A stretch of DNA of 64,000 bases from Ophiodon elongatus. Its lineage: Eukaryota; Chordata; Actinopteri; Perciformes; Hexagrammidae. The DNA is taken from the NCBI GenBank assembly GCA_016806645.1, contig JACSYO010001293.1, positions 82,501 to 146,500 of the forward strand, read 5' to 3'. Under the pieces are notes generated by a model. The model was not told where the DNA came from. It ran no database searches and worked only from the letters and a program-made list of their open reading frames with translations. The translations under genes and the position numbers were made by a program. The stretch's first letter is position 1, and each line of letters starts with the position of its first letter. Positions 46,300 to 58,560 of this stretch are shown here, piece by piece.

Positions 46300-48940
46300 C
46301 AGATTAGACTCAACACCCTCACTGGGATGCTGAAATGAGATGCTGGGCTAAAGGGTTGCAATTGTTCTTCTCTCACCTGGCTAAGTGAAAAGATGATGCT
46401 TTGGTGATATTTTTCAGGAAATCTTGTGTTTGGAAACCAACTGAAAAATATCCGTTTTTGTATTTTACGACTTATCTGTCAGTCAAGTGAGAAAGTGTCA
46501 TTGGAGTGACGTATTATAAAAAAAAAAGAATATTCATGTCCTGTCAGAAGTTTCCTCTGCTGAAAAGGTTGTCTGACGGAGGATGAATCTCATGCATGTT
46601 TGTCAATATAATTTGCTCTCCCTCTCACCCCACAGGAACATGCCAGTCCCTTAAGGTTTCCGACTCAAATGCCAACATCTGTCTGGCAACGGAGCCAGAA
46701 TGAGAGGACACCTTCGTCAGAGGTATTCTCTGGTTGACAGAAGCCACAAGGTAGAATTTTGGAGATGAAATAATCGGCGCGCTATAAGAGCCCTGAGTAT
46801 AACGATCCCCCACTGCACCCAACCCTGAGTTAAACAATCCATCTTGATTAATATTTTATATCATGAAAACATATTAATCAGGAGAAAGTTTAAACTTTTC
46901 TGCTTTCCCAGAAGAAGACTAATCCCTTGTTTTTGCGAGTGATGTCATTTTCTGAGTTCCATCTTGGAAAATGGAGACAAAACATTGTGTAATAATGGGC
47001 CAAAAAGGAGTAGCTTCTTTTTGTGTCTGAAACTCATGCTAGTCTGAGCAAAGTGAGGCCAAATATGCTGAACGTCCAAAAGCATTGAGATCCACAAGCA
47101 ATTTGGCATGGCTGCTTACATTTATCCCCATTCACAAACCGTCTTTTATGTACGTTTTACTTGGCAACATCCACCCTTCCTCCTCCCCAAGCCCAATCAA
47201 CTGATAGACAGAGTGGGTGCGAGTAGCACATCACAGTACCACATTGCTCTCTACCTCACCACTTTCATTATATTGTCATTTTGAATTATCGGCAGTGATG
47301 GACTGGCAAGGATGACTGACATATTCCTGTGAGCGGATCAGCTACAGCCTGGCTCTCCAGCGTGTCCTGGCAAGCCCTTCTTTGTGCTGTGCCAGGCGGG
47401 AGAGGGCCGGCCAAGTGTCTGGCCAAGGGGCTGCACTAATACTGCATAAATAGGGGGGATTCCCTGCCCCCATGCTGGCTGAAAACAATACGTCTATGTT
47501 GAAATGGAAGGCGATATACCTGGGAGGAGAGCTGTCCTCATCCTATGATTATATGTAATTGAGTAGAAAAGTCACACAAAAAGGCAGCAATGCAGATATG
47601 GTAGGGTGAGTACATTTTAATATCAGCACTGTATCCATTACCACATGTCAATTTCAAGTCAAGTGATATAATTGAATAAAACAGATGCTCTCTTGCCAGA
47701 AATATGAGGCACTATAACTAATGTGTCAGTGAAAATCTATCTGAAACGAGCAAGGGTGACAGAAAAGATATCACTATAAAATGCGGTTTTAGCAGCAAAT
47801 TAGATCGTGGAGTAACGGATTTCATGATTTGCATTTTGCATGTAAGCAGTGTCGAGCCAAAAATACTTGCTGCGACACCACAGCGGCGGTCTCAGAGGGC
47901 TAACGGCACCAGCAGACGGAGCGGAAATGGGAAGAAAGGTGGAAAGACAATGAAAATGGGGGGCGCAAAGAGAAAGAGACATGCTAATAAAAAAAAGTCC
48001 CAATGTAACAGGGCGATGGCCAGGATGGGATCTTGTGGGACATTATATTTCACAAGACGCCGGGAGCCACATCCACCAGTTAGCAGCGGGTTTACAGCTA
48101 AGACTCTGTGGTGACAACCACGTTGTTGCCTAGGATGTACATTACGTGTTCATACAGAATCATGGGCTCTGACATCGAAAGGAATCCAACACACAGATCC
48201 ACTGTTTTTTACTCACCAGACAGCACTTCAAATTTGTATCATAAAGCCTAAAAAAGGTAGATTGACATCTGATATGGGCATTATCAGAATGTGTGTTCCC
48301 TGTTAGGCAGGAGCTGAGATAAGAGACAGTGAACATGAAGAAAAGGAAGCCACGCTCTGCACTGTGCTTTGTTTTGACTTGAAACACGAGGTTACTCACT
48401 GACTGTAGTTCTTTCAATTTCCTCAGGACTGCAACTCTTTAAAAGACAAAGACGGTTAATCCGATCTCCTGCAGTTCACATAAAAATAGTCCTTCGTGAA
48501 GTTCTGAACAGTTGTGTTTTAGCTGATTTGTCAAACGGATAAAAGGCAATTTGTTTGTTTGACAGCTAAGACCACGAGGTTAGGACATGATGGCATACAT
48601 TTGTTTGAATGTTGTTCTTAAAAAACTGTAGTCTAATTTGTTAATTGGGAAAGGAAAACAGAAATGAATGAATAAAGGAGACATTAGGTGAACTAGATCA
48701 ACTACTTCTCCTGGAAAATGATTTTGCCTTATCTTACTCTGCCCCTTAGATATTCCATGACATCCAAGATTGTCTAAACTAAATGATCCGACAGTGTAGA
48801 AAGAGAAACCAGCCCACTGCAAGACATTGCATTGGTTTTCCAAACCCTTTGCTGCGAACATTGTGAAATCCTTTCCTAACTCGTGTTAGGCCAGTATGGA
48901 GAAACACTGGTTGCACCTCATTCGACCCACATTATCTTAA
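46300..48940. other. Non-coding stretch, small candidate blocks only
   Basis: Unique sequence. 47330-47460 (a GC-rich block with CCTGGC/GCCAGG words) and 47780-48120 (an open 96-codon plus-strand frame, very Lys/Arg-rich) are the only notable parts, and neither is convincing as a gene. Confidence 0.5.
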
Positions 48941-48951
48941 GCATATCTTAG

Positions 48952-48953
<2 letters not shown>

Positions 48954-49006
<53 letters not shown>
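48954..49006 (+). repeat. (CA)n microsatellite
   Basis: About 26 perfect CA units. Confidence 0.97.
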
Positions 49007-49008
<2 letters not shown>

Positions 49009-49009
49009 T

Positions 49010-52000
49010 ACAGTAAGTGCCAGTCCCCCTTATAAAACCACTGCTGGGTCTCTTGCATATTAAACTGGCTCTCTCTGCCATCTCTTTGGCCCACAAGCAC
49101 AGAGGTTGGCCCCAAAACGAGAGACAAACACAAAGCTCCCGTTTCCCTGCTATACGTGCTCGCTCTGTCTTTTTCAGTTAAAATCTCATCGTCTGAGGTT
49201 TTGTGTGTCAGCCCCTCAGCCCATCCTCACCTCTCTGTGATTCTTGGAATGCACTCAGATTGCTGTCAAACTTCTTGGAACTAGATTGAGGCAGAGGAAG
49301 GTATTGTCATTTGTTCCTATTCTGTTAAGCATACTGAGGTCTCTGAGGAAAATGTGCTTTCAATGACCTGTTGACTTCCCACACAGCAGGAATTACTTCT
49401 TCACTGAAATGGGGCTGAAAAACAAAAGCAATTAAATTAAAGAGTCTTTTGAGTTTTGTGTGAAAAGACTTTCTTCCAATGTAAAAGACCTCTGAGGGCT
49501 GAAGATACATTATGGACTTCTTTTCTCTCCAAAGAGAATGAGTGTTTAAGGCCATTGCTGATCCGACTGAGGGCCGGTTGCTTAAACTCACTCCGCCAAT
49601 ATCCATCCTCACCTCCCTCCACCTTGTCTTTCTCTCACACTTTCTGTGTTTTACCCCATTCTTAAACAATGAATGCAATTTTTATAGAAAAGTAAGATAG
49701 AGTGGCTGAGCATAGAGAGAGGAAGAGAGTGAGAGAGCGATTGCAGGCAACGGTGGTGTGAGAAGGGGCGTATGGCACCCATTATCTTGTTTATTAAAAG
49801 CAAGTTTCTTTCCTTCACTCCCTCCTCCCCTCGCAGCTGACCGCAGATATTTCCAAGGGCTTCGCTCTGCTGTTCTGTGCCTACTTCACAGGCTGCTGGA
49901 AGGGTCACAGAAGTTGAAACCAGAGGGTGTCACTCGTCTCGGGACCAACTGGAGGGATCTCAAAGGGGGGAAAAAAGTGTATCAGCTGTGTCTGCTCGTT
50001 TGCATGTGCACGTGCATAGTTGAGCGTAATTTATATGCATGTGTGCATTTGTTGATGAAGCTCCAATAAAATAAACCATGAAGAAGGGAAAGTCAGATTT
50101 GTCAGCTGTTGTGCACATTATGTGTAAACAGGAGGGAAACTGCAAAGTCTGCAGCACAATGTGTTGGAGCAAAAGGGAAGTCTGCGTCTTTCCTTTAGAA
50201 GCTACAGTACCAAACGTGTACACATAGAGCCATGAAACTCTTTCTTCAATGAGGTTTTTCATGGTGTTGACATAGTAAATTATAATTGACCCTTTTCTAG
50301 GCCCTCACCCTCCTTAGTTACTGTTGCTAGACTGCGCTTTCCACTGTCAGATGCAAATAATGTAAATTCATGATAATTGTAAAACAATAGGTTTCTACAG
50401 TCCCATGCACACCCTGGTCTGCTGGGCCCAAGAACTCTGGGGCCCCAAGAGCTCCAGCTTTACTGTGTGGTAACTGTGTTCTGGCTTATTGGGATTTTAG
50501 GAGCACTACTGAAGTACAGCATTAGTTGACATGATAATGCCCTTAAGGCTTTCTTACCTGAACTTGAAATAATCTCATTTATGTATGTGAAATAAGGAAA
50601 ATCCCCAGCAGCTGATTTTTGTCCAGCCAATCCAGTATGTAGGACACAAACGTAACAGATCAGACTTAAAATACAGCTGTGAAGGGTTAGGGTTAGGTAA
50701 CATTGCAGTCTTTCGAGATGATGACAACAATTAACATAAGAAAAGTAATAAGAGGTTTATTAATTAAATTATTCTATGAACTCTGAGATCCAACTAAATT
50801 TTACAAAGTCAAAACTCATCCTTGCAGTACAACTTGTTCTGCAGGCTTCACAGAAACAGACTCCTTGTGTCCAGTGTGATTCATTTAGAGGTGGAATCAC
50901 ATGTTATCCAAATGTTATCTTGTATAATGAGTAACACCCGGCACACTGTCTGTAGAGGTACTTATATTTGTTCCATACTGTATCGAGATGCCCACATGTT
51001 ACCCAGCAGACGCTGAATGCTACTTCTGTATATGAAGCAGTTTTACTGCTGGTAAAACTGGCTGTAAAACATCTGAAGCATTTCTGTATCTCTTCCATCT
51101 TCTGTTACAACAAACTTTATGTAACGGAGAGAATCCATCCCAAAACTAAATTTGTATGTTTTATTTAGCCGTGATCGATTCACAATATGAATCGTGCATG
51201 AACGAGTTAATCCCATAGCTACAAATAAGGCAAGAGCTCTTGTATACTCTGTGTAGATGTGAGTGGTACACACTTCTCAGGGTGATTTTATTGTGTTGTG
51301 GCTATTCCTGCTGAAAAACTGTTAATACAACACAGATTTAAAATGTATTTATGACTGATATTTCTGTCATATATTTATTGCAGTTGTAGCTGCTCCAGAT
51401 CCTGTCTGTCATAAACATCACAAATTAACATTCTGGCATGTGTGGTTCACAGTTTTGGGAGAGACTTGGTCATGTTTGCATACACAGACTGAAGTGTCAT
51501 CAGGATATCATTAGAATAAGTACTGCAAGACTTTAGTTTTTAAGGCACAGTTTTACCCGTACATGTTCCGGGCCCTCTTTAACAGCTCCAATACTTTCTA
51601 AATATTGTGTTGTAGCTTGTAATATTGAGAAAATTAATTATCAACATGATTTTGAACTGATGACATGTTTCCGAATACCGCTATAGAAAGTGTCAAATGT
51701 TCACGGGCTCAGAGACCCCACCTGTAAAGCATATCATGAATTTGTACGTGCTCTATATTTGTGATTGGTGTTGACAGTACTTTTTAGCCCTCCAAAATCC
51801 CTAATAGGATTATTTGTATTTCTCCTATTGGATTTTTATTAAAGTGTATTCATAAGTAGTCAGGGAGTTTAAGCAACCATAAATAATATCCGTATGTGGA
51901 CATTTTTTGGCATGCATTTATATTTGTTCAAGCATACCAATATAATATGTAAAACATTAAATATTTTGGTGTTATAACAATACTTAATTGCCATTTATTT

Positions 52001-52150
52001 ATTCTGCCTCCTTCATCAAATGTGCAAATCCAGCCTGTGGCAAAGGTAAGGGTCAGCCTTCAGCGTGTGTCTGAGACGGTGTAAACCCACCATGTCATCA
52101 TCAGACGTAGAGCAGCTGATGCACAGTTAAGGAGACGCCGCTCGCTCCCA
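49010..52150. other. Non-coding stretch, nothing identified
   Basis: Unique sequence with chance open frames of up to 117 codons (minus strand, 49325-49678) and no recognised family. The only notable item is a short telomere-like word. Confidence 0.5.
50684..50698 (+). repeat. Short telomere-like word (two TTAGGG units)
   Basis: GGGTTAGGGTTAGG occurs once. Two units are too few to argue for an old telomere or a fusion point. Confidence 0.5.
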
Positions 52151-52159
52151 TGTGAAACC

Positions 52160-52179
52160 AAAAGTCCATGTGGACTTTT
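52160..52179. repeat. 9-bp inverted repeat followed by T-runs
   Basis: AAAAGTCCA and TGGACTTTT flank TG and are followed by several T runs. A small hairpin is possible. No Pol III gene precedes it that I can see. Confidence 0.7.
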
Positions 52180-52199
52180 TTCTTTTTTTCTTTACTTAT

Positions 52200-53370
52200 T
52201 TTGCTAGTTATTTTGAGTCGTAAGTGAGTCATGCTAATGTCAACCACGCTCTTTTTTGTAAACTCTTTTAATTCAGAATGACTTCATGCATGTAACAAAT
52301 GGAAGCTGACACGCCGTCCCTGACAGCTCCAAACCCGATGCTAGAGGGGACCTTGAACGCCACACTGTGAAGCTTAGGGTCGCTGACCAAGGATCGGTAT
52401 TTGACGAGTTGGGAATGTGAACGTGTTGGAGAGTTAGATCAATGTCACCAGATCACAAAGGTTGAAATGTGTTTACTGTAACATGAAGGGCAAGCACAAG
52501 GACACACAAATGCTCAGGTACACAAACACACTTACGTCCTGAGTGTGCTCAGGTCATTGGTCAGTGTCTTTATCTAACACATCTACAGCAGAAAAACAAC
52601 CTGTATTCAATTTGCACTAAGCACATTTCTAAGGCTGTTCACTTCATCAGGGCCAATAACTGATACCGTGGGCTGGAGGTTATCTCCCCTGACACACTGC
52701 AGCACTCACAGACCATCAGCTCTGTTATGAATAAGGGTGCTGCCTGCATGGATTCACAATGGCCTCATAGTGCAGCTAGAACCTGGGTGGTCCAACTAGT
52801 CGACACTGCACGGTGTAGTCAAGGACCCCACTGCACTGCCGGTCCAGTGATGTTTCTCAAGGACACTGATTTTAGATCAGTTGGCTTCATGTGAAATCTC
52901 ATTCTGGAGAAACTAGTACTGATAAGAGATCTGTACCGGGAAAAACAAAGTTGCCGGGAGCCACAGCAGGGCACAGCTCCGCCGGGTCTGGAGTGTTGGG
53001 TTCTGTTTGCATGTCCTGCTTTGTGATCCCTTCTAATTGGCCATCATTACACCCCACATTACCCTATCAGGGCATGGCTAGAGGGGAAACAGACCATGGT
53101 CGTGGATGGTACGCTTTGGTAAGTCTGAATTACACAACTCTGGGGCCATGACTAATATTGGCACAGTCGATAACTGCTAATGTAAGCAATGGAACAGATG
53201 CCCATGGTGGAATAACAACAAATATAGTCCAGTTAACCTTCTCGCAAGGCTGCCTTTGACCAGTCAGAGAGGCACAGGCTCGGTCAAGCGCACATGATGG
53301 CTCTCATTCAGCTGTGATTGTGTTTCACTCTGTTGTGTTAAGTGTTTATGAGTTTAAGCTGTTTTTTGTT
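52200..53370. other. Non-coding stretch, nothing identified
   Basis: Unique sequence with chance frames only. Confidence 0.5.
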
Positions 53371-53376
53371 TTCTTT

Positions 53377-53378
<2 letters not shown>

Positions 53379-53409
<31 letters not shown>
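53379..53409 (+). repeat. (GT)n microsatellite
   Basis: About 15 perfect GT units. Confidence 0.95.
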
Positions 53410-53410
<1 letters not shown>

Positions 53411-53798
53411 ATCTCCACATGCACATTTCTGTGTATGTGTGAGGTGTCCTCTGCACTGAATTATAGCCAGTGTTTATGAAAGCCTCCAGCAAAACATTAA
53501 AAGTGGAAAAGTAATCCTTTATGGTAATAATGACCGTCCACCTAACAAACCAAAGTATGTTTATACAAGTTAAATGCCAGAACAAGGAATCACTCGAGAC
53601 CGGCCAGAAAGTAAGGTAAAGACGAAACAACAAAGATTACTTCCATACTTTTTTGTGACTCTTGAGTTTAATTGTTTGTTTATGTTTGGAGAGTCTTCTT
53701 ATGTTAATTACGCTCTGCTCTGTTTGAGAAAAATAAGAGTAAAACATTTTTTTTTTCTGCACAAACACAAACACTTTGACAGAATGCAAACATGAGAA

Positions 53799-53834
53799 CC
53801 CCCCCCCCCCCACACACACACACACACACACACA
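53799..53834 (+). repeat. Poly(C) run joined to (CA)n
   Basis: Thirteen C bases run directly into twelve CA units. On the minus strand this is (TG)n next to poly(G), with potential for unusual structure. Confidence 0.95.
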
Positions 53835-53939
53835 AATCCACACCTCTCAGCCCTGCCACTCGCACACTGAAGTAAATTAAACATCTGTCTTCTCTCTCTC
53901 TCACTCCTGTAAAACTTGGCATCTTTGAGTGATTTTTCT

Positions 53940-54420
53940 TTTTTCTTCTTCTTTTTTTTCTGGTCAGGTCTGGGATTCCCTTGCCGCAGCCAAATTCAAT
54001 TTACTAGATTTTTTGTGGGAGCCCAGCTCGCCTTATACAGGAGACTTGGGCATGGCAGCGTCGGGTCTGAGGGCCCAGTCTTCAGACCCGATAGATGAGA
54101 CTGTAGCCTTGACCCATGTGCTGAGCTGCCGGGTCGCTTGATTGAAGTGCACCACACTTGAGAACATCAGCGCCTTGCATCCATTGAAATAATAAGCTGA
54201 CCCAGAGAGCTGCTCGCCTTTGAGCTGTAGCCAAACCATCTGAATCCACTCTGCCCAAATGAGGGCTTATTTTTCAAAGCGTCTCTCTCATGTGCTCCGG
54301 CCCGACCCGGCACCCGTCTTCTGCGTGTGCTATATGTGTGCGAGTTAGGGAGTTGAAGGGCGGCGGATGCCGTATTGGAAAGGAGCAGATCATGGCTGTG
54401 GCTAAACAGTTTGTTTGGTG
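53940..54420. promoter_or_regulatory. Candidate conserved non-coding element
   Basis: Repeat-free sequence with AAATTCAATTTACTAGATT, GGGTCGCTTGATTGAAGTGC, CATTGAAATAATAAGCTGAC and CCAAATGAGGGCTTATTTTT, plus several CpGs (GGCCCGACCCGGCACCCG at about 54299-54316). A GGGTCTGA/TCAGACCC inverted pair lies at 54062-54089. It fits regulatory DNA; no alignment is available. Confidence 0.35.
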
Positions 54421-54724
54421 AGTCACATGTTCCTGGAGAGTTGTGTTGTCACAGTCTGAGTTTTACTTTCCAGTTTGTTTAGTGTTTGCTCTTAACTTTG
54501 AAGTCATGAGGACACAACATGCGTCCAGTCTCTTCTGTAAAGTCATGTAGGGAGAGGGCAGTTGCAACAAGACGAGACATAATGCTTTGGGACAGTTTAA
54601 AAGTAGTCGTAATGTGATATCCTTGATTATATGGAAATGATTAAATTTGCAGCTGCAAGGACCACAGGAGTATCGAGGCTAAATGTCACACAATCCATCG
54701 CATCTTAGATTGTTTTCATCCCAC

Positions 54725-55080
54725 CTGCCTGTTTACTAAACTCTCATGTCAGCTCTCATCAGCTCTCATCCCCTCACCTGGTTCTCCACGCCCATCTCAC
54801 CTGCAGCACACCTCATCAGTCCCTCACTATTTAAGCCCTCCACTTGTTCCCTGTCAGATTGTCTTGCGTGTTACAGCCGAGCTCTCCAGCAGTACTCCTG
54901 ATTCTATCCCTTACCTGCCTGTTATAACCCTGCCTGTTTTCAACCTCGGATTCTCTGCCTGCTCCTTTTGGATTGTTTGCCTTATGACTGATCTCCCGGT
55001 GTTGACCCTGCCTGACCTTGAGTAAACCAAACTGTCCTGGTCCATCTGTCTCTGTGTCGTGCTTTTGGGTTCCAGTGTCA
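54725..55080 (+). mobile_element. LTR-like element (probable solo LTR)
   Basis: The sequence has the layout of a fish LTR. A CT-rich start has a tandem TCAGCTCTCA duplication (54749-54770), then a CTCATCAGTCCCTCACTATT box with TATTTAAG (54828-54835) as a likely TATA element. A CCTGCC/CTGTT-rich R region follows, a GAGTAAA word near 55019 stands where the poly(A) signal lies in related LTRs, and the end reads CGTGCTTTTGGGTTCCAGTG. No internal gag or pol is adjacent, which suggests a solo LTR. Exact TG...CA ends and a target duplication are not established. Confidence 0.55.
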
Positions 55081-55469
55081 CCCTTGCATCTCCATTATCT
55101 CCAGTAACCCTTGCATAAATGCCCCAAAATGTTATCGAGTGTATAATGTTGTAATGATGTAAAGTTGATATAATGATGACACTTACTCCACTGTGATTTG
55201 ACATTTATGAAAGTTTTGACCCAGATTGGGAAGAAACAATGTCTAGTGTAGAAATACATTTACCATCTTTTTTCCCAGTGGGTTTGTGTTTTAGTTCTGC
55301 TCTTATTTGACTTTCTTCTGCATGTGCCATCCAGGATGAGGGGAGAGGCACAGAAAAGGACTGATGACAAGGAAGCAGATATATGAAACTCTCTCCTTCT
55401 GTATGAATTCATGCACCATTAATGCTCATTACTAACTCTGCTTCTTCCGTCTTTGTGCCTTCTCGCCTC

Positions 55470-56008
55470 ACAGTTTTACGTGGATCGTGGTTTTATCTGG
55501 ACCCTGGTCCTGGTTCTATCTGAACCCTGGTCCTGGTTTTATCTGGACCCCGGTCCTGCCCGACAGCTACTGCTATTACCGTTATTATTAATAGTTGCAT
55601 TACTATTAATATATCCAATACTATTACTGCTTCTATTATCATTATTATTCTACTACATCCACTGCTGCTGTTATTTCTGGTAGTTGTAACTTTTTCATCA
55701 TCTTACTACTCTCATTACATGAATCATTTCTGTCATATGCATTGAATGTGTTATAACTCTGTTATGCTGTTCATTCTGTACACATGACATCTATTGTACT
55801 TCTGTCCATCCTGATAGAGGATCCTCCTCTGTTGCTCTCCTGAAGGTTTCTTCCCTTTTTCTTCCCTTTTTTGGGGAGTTTTTCCTGAACCGATGAGAGG
55901 TCTCGGGACAGAGGATGTCGTATGTGTACAGATTATAAAGTCCTCTGAGGAGAATTTGTGATTTGTGATTTTGGGCTATATAAAATAAATTGAATTGAAT
56001 TGAATTGA
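55470..56008 (+). mobile_element. Teleost retroelement tail (TTGAA-ending repeat)
   Basis: The second half matches a very common fish repeat: TACACATGACATCTATTGTA, then ATCCTCCTCTGTTGCTCTCC, GGTTTCTTCCC, GGGGAGTTTTTCC, ATGAGAGGTCTCGGGACAGA, GTCCTCTGAGGAG, and TTTGGGCTATATAAAATAAA ending in tandem TTGAA units (55990-56006). The short tandem tail indicates a target-primed non-LTR mechanism. The first half (a TAT/TAC-rich trinucleotide stretch and a 23-bp triplication) probably belongs to the same insertion. I cannot name the family with certainty. Confidence 0.75.
55489..55557 (+). repeat. 23-bp unit repeated three times in tandem
   Basis: Units at 55489-55511, 55512-55534 and 55535-55557 share GGTTTTATCTGGACCCTGG with two or fewer differences each. 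The array lies at the start of the teleost retroelement tail and explains the Leu/Trp-repeating open frame seen there. Confidence 0.9.
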
Positions 56009-56068
56009 CCGGAGGAGCTTTTCAAGCAGTTAATGAGCGCTATAATGCACATGAACAGACAATAGTAT

Positions 56069-56088
56069 TATGTATGTATGTATGTATG
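56069..56088 (+). repeat. (TATG)n microsatellite
   Basis: Five TATG units. Confidence 0.9.
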
Positions 56089-56187
56089 CCTATGTAAGGA
56101 TACTTTATCTTCAGTATTATTTTGGTTCAGGACCTTTTGGTTCCTCAAAAGAGACAATTTGGACTGAAAATGTTGTACTTTTTTTTT

Positions 56188-56418
56188 TAGAGCTGGAGCA
56201 ATTAGACTATCAAGCAATCTGCAGAAAATTAATCGGCGAGTAGTTTTTAAGAAAAATAAATTTACTTAATGTGAATATTTGCTGGTCTCCTAAGACTTCA
56301 ATGATATTAAACTTAATACCTTTCACTTTTGGATTGTTAATTCACTATTTTCTGTCATTTTGTGGATGAAATTGATTAATTGATTGAACAAGAAAATAAT
56401 CATTGAAGCCCCGAAATG
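56188..56418 (+). mobile_element. AT-rich hAT-like MITE (internally deleted copy)
   Basis: Begins AGAGCTGGAGCAATTAGACT and ends AATAATCATTGAAGCCCCG, roughly inverted complements, as in the fish family whose consensus starts AGGGCTGCAACTAA. Internal words GAATATTTGCTGG, TTTTGGATTGTT and CACTATTTTCTGTCATTTTG follow the family order, but the middle segment carrying the GAAGATGTCA block in the 45.7-kb copy is missing. Confidence 0.7.
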
Positions 56419-56429
56419 AAAATTAAGTA

Positions 56430-57920
56430 ATTTTAATAGCAGCAGATGACAATGTTGCAAGTCCTTTGGAAAACAATTTTTTGGACCAGATACATAGAAG
56501 TTTAGTAAATACAATTATTTCTATAAAATCCACAAAGTTCCAGAAAAGTTTGTTTACTAAAATTGGTTAAGATATTGGTTACCAATAACATAACATAACT
56601 GGTTGGACTCATGGCGGGGACCCTTGTTGCATGCCCCCCACCCCCCATAGGTTCCCATCTATACACTTACTGTCAAGCAAAGCCAAAATGCCTAAAAAAT
56701 CACAATAATTTGACAATTGTACGAGGGTTCGTGGATCTAAAATCAAAATCAGGGGTCAGAAAAGATCAATAAAGGATACTCTTAGGTATCATTATAGCTC
56801 ATTATATCAAAGCTTTACCTGGTAGCCTAAATGTATGGAAGCAGATGTTGTACTGGAGAAGTCCTCAACATGGTTTCCATTTTCAGTAATTCCATATGGC
56901 CCAGTGAGATGTTTCAGGCTTCACTAATAACACTCGCTAACCAGAGGTTAGCAGCATTTCATTCCCTCTGTCCCTGTTCTTTTCTTTCCACTTTGACAAG
57001 CTTTTACAACACCGGACATGTGTTTGAATTCAAAAGGCCAAGTGGAGACTCCTCTTTTTCCATGCTCATCCATCCATTTTTTTCATCCTCTCTGCATCAC
57101 CTTCTTGATTAGAACAGTCGTCATCACTCTGCAGCCCATAATCTGCCCCACCCACACAGGCAGCAGTACAGTAGCCAGTCAGCAGAATACATGAATGGGA
57201 ATGAATCTTCAGTAGACATGTGGCTGCAGGAAGAAAGAGTTAGACGCATGGCAGGCAGGAGAAATGTGTCGGTCAACGGTCACTTCCAAAACACCTCATG
57301 AGAGGGGAACGAAGAAAAGTGCAATAAGACGAGAGAGAAATGGGAGAGGAGAGAAAGACGTCACCATGCAATCTGCTCCCTCAGCACAGCTTCTCAGATG
57401 TGGTCTGGCACCTAGTTCACAAAGCCAACCAGATCCACACATTGCCTTCATATATCTCTGGAAAGGGGTTGGGGGGGTGGGGAATGAGAGAGGAGAGAGA
57501 CAGTGGAAGCGGGAGACAGGGGACAAAGGGGGGTGGGTGTTTAAGAAAAAAAGGGAAGAGCAAATATTTCGTGTTTACTCACACCGAGTCGCTGCCAGAA
57601 ACTTTAGACCACATAAGCGTTTCACTTTTGTCATCTTTGCTGACCCAGTCCCATGTAAAAGATTGATGAGGGAGATGATGAACTAAAGTAAACCAATCTT
57701 GCAGTCACTCACACAGACAGGCAGACAAGCAGGCCCTCTCCAGTGAACGAAACCAGACCCAGACTCTCTCTGGCCAAGTCTTCTTCCTGACTCAGAGCAG
57801 GTCTGGCCAGCCAGCAGCAGCCTGCTGCCCTCTTTTGTCAATATTATGGTTGTACCAAATGGAGATCATTTGGATCACTTATATAAGACGTATTGTGAAA
57901 TGAAACCACAGATTTGGATC
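56430..57920. other. Non-coding stretch, nothing firm
   Basis: Unique sequence with G-rich patches (57467-57482, 57529-57538) and a basic 140-codon chance frame (57264-57686). No recognised element. Confidence 0.5.
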
Positions 57921-58229
57921 CCCAGTGAATGAATTAAATCACAGAATTAAATAAGAGAAATTTGTTTTTTTCCAAATGTTGATTTATGCGCCAAACCTCA
58001 ATCATTTTTATTTTCTTTATCAATTTTACAGCTGTGAGAGTTACATGATCATTTAACCTGGTAAATGTGGTTATGGGAATACTTCAAAATAACTCCTCCT
58101 TCAAATGTATACTATATACTATATGATAATGTAATATTTAATAAGTAACATGACTGTTTTTGTCATCAGTTTCCCCTCCCTCGCTTCAACAGAGATTCAG
58201 CTTTATGAATCCATAAAACGATGTCTTGT

Positions 58230-58560
58230 TTTAACGAGAAAAGAAATTCATTGCTACCGTAATTGGTAAGTGCCCAAATCATTAAGCCCTAATGCGGGGC
58301 ATTTCCTTTGGAGGTAGTTTCCATTTAAAAGACAAGTGTCTAATTGGTGAGTTGTTGAAAAGCACCACTACTTCCCCAGAGATCGTTTCTGAAATCATAT
58401 AGAGGATAATTCCCTTTCAATTAAAAGCTACAGTATTCCAGGTTGATTTAATTGAATGCGTTTATTCAAATCACAAAGGGGGTGGGGGGGGGGATTCCAT
58501 TAAGGGTGGTGTAATATTACGAGGCCAGTGTGAAAATATCACTCTGTCTCAGGAAAATAG
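58230..58560. promoter_or_regulatory. Candidate conserved non-coding element
   Basis: ACCGTAATTGGTAAGTGCCC, ATCATTAAGCCCTAATGCGG, AGTGTCTAATTGGTGAG and GGTTGATTTAATTGAATGCG occur within 200 bases, an unusual density of TAATTG and ATTAA words, followed by a G-run (58480-58493). Typical of homeodomain-responsive enhancers, by inference. Confidence 0.35.

Noticed and set aside
50684..50698. Interstitial telomere
   Set aside because: Only two TTAGGG units, expected occasionally by chance.
52160..52190. Bacterial-type terminator (hairpin plus T run)
   Set aside because: Context is vertebrate, and no upstream Pol III or other small-RNA gene is visible.
55453..55683. Leu-rich membrane-like small protein
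   Set aside because: Arises from the 23-bp triplication and TAT/TAC trinucleotide stretch of a retroelement tail.
57264..57686. 140-codon plus-strand frame rich in Arg, Gly and Lys
   Set aside because: Composition comes from purine- and G-rich DNA; another frame on the same strand is also open, as expected for biased sequence.
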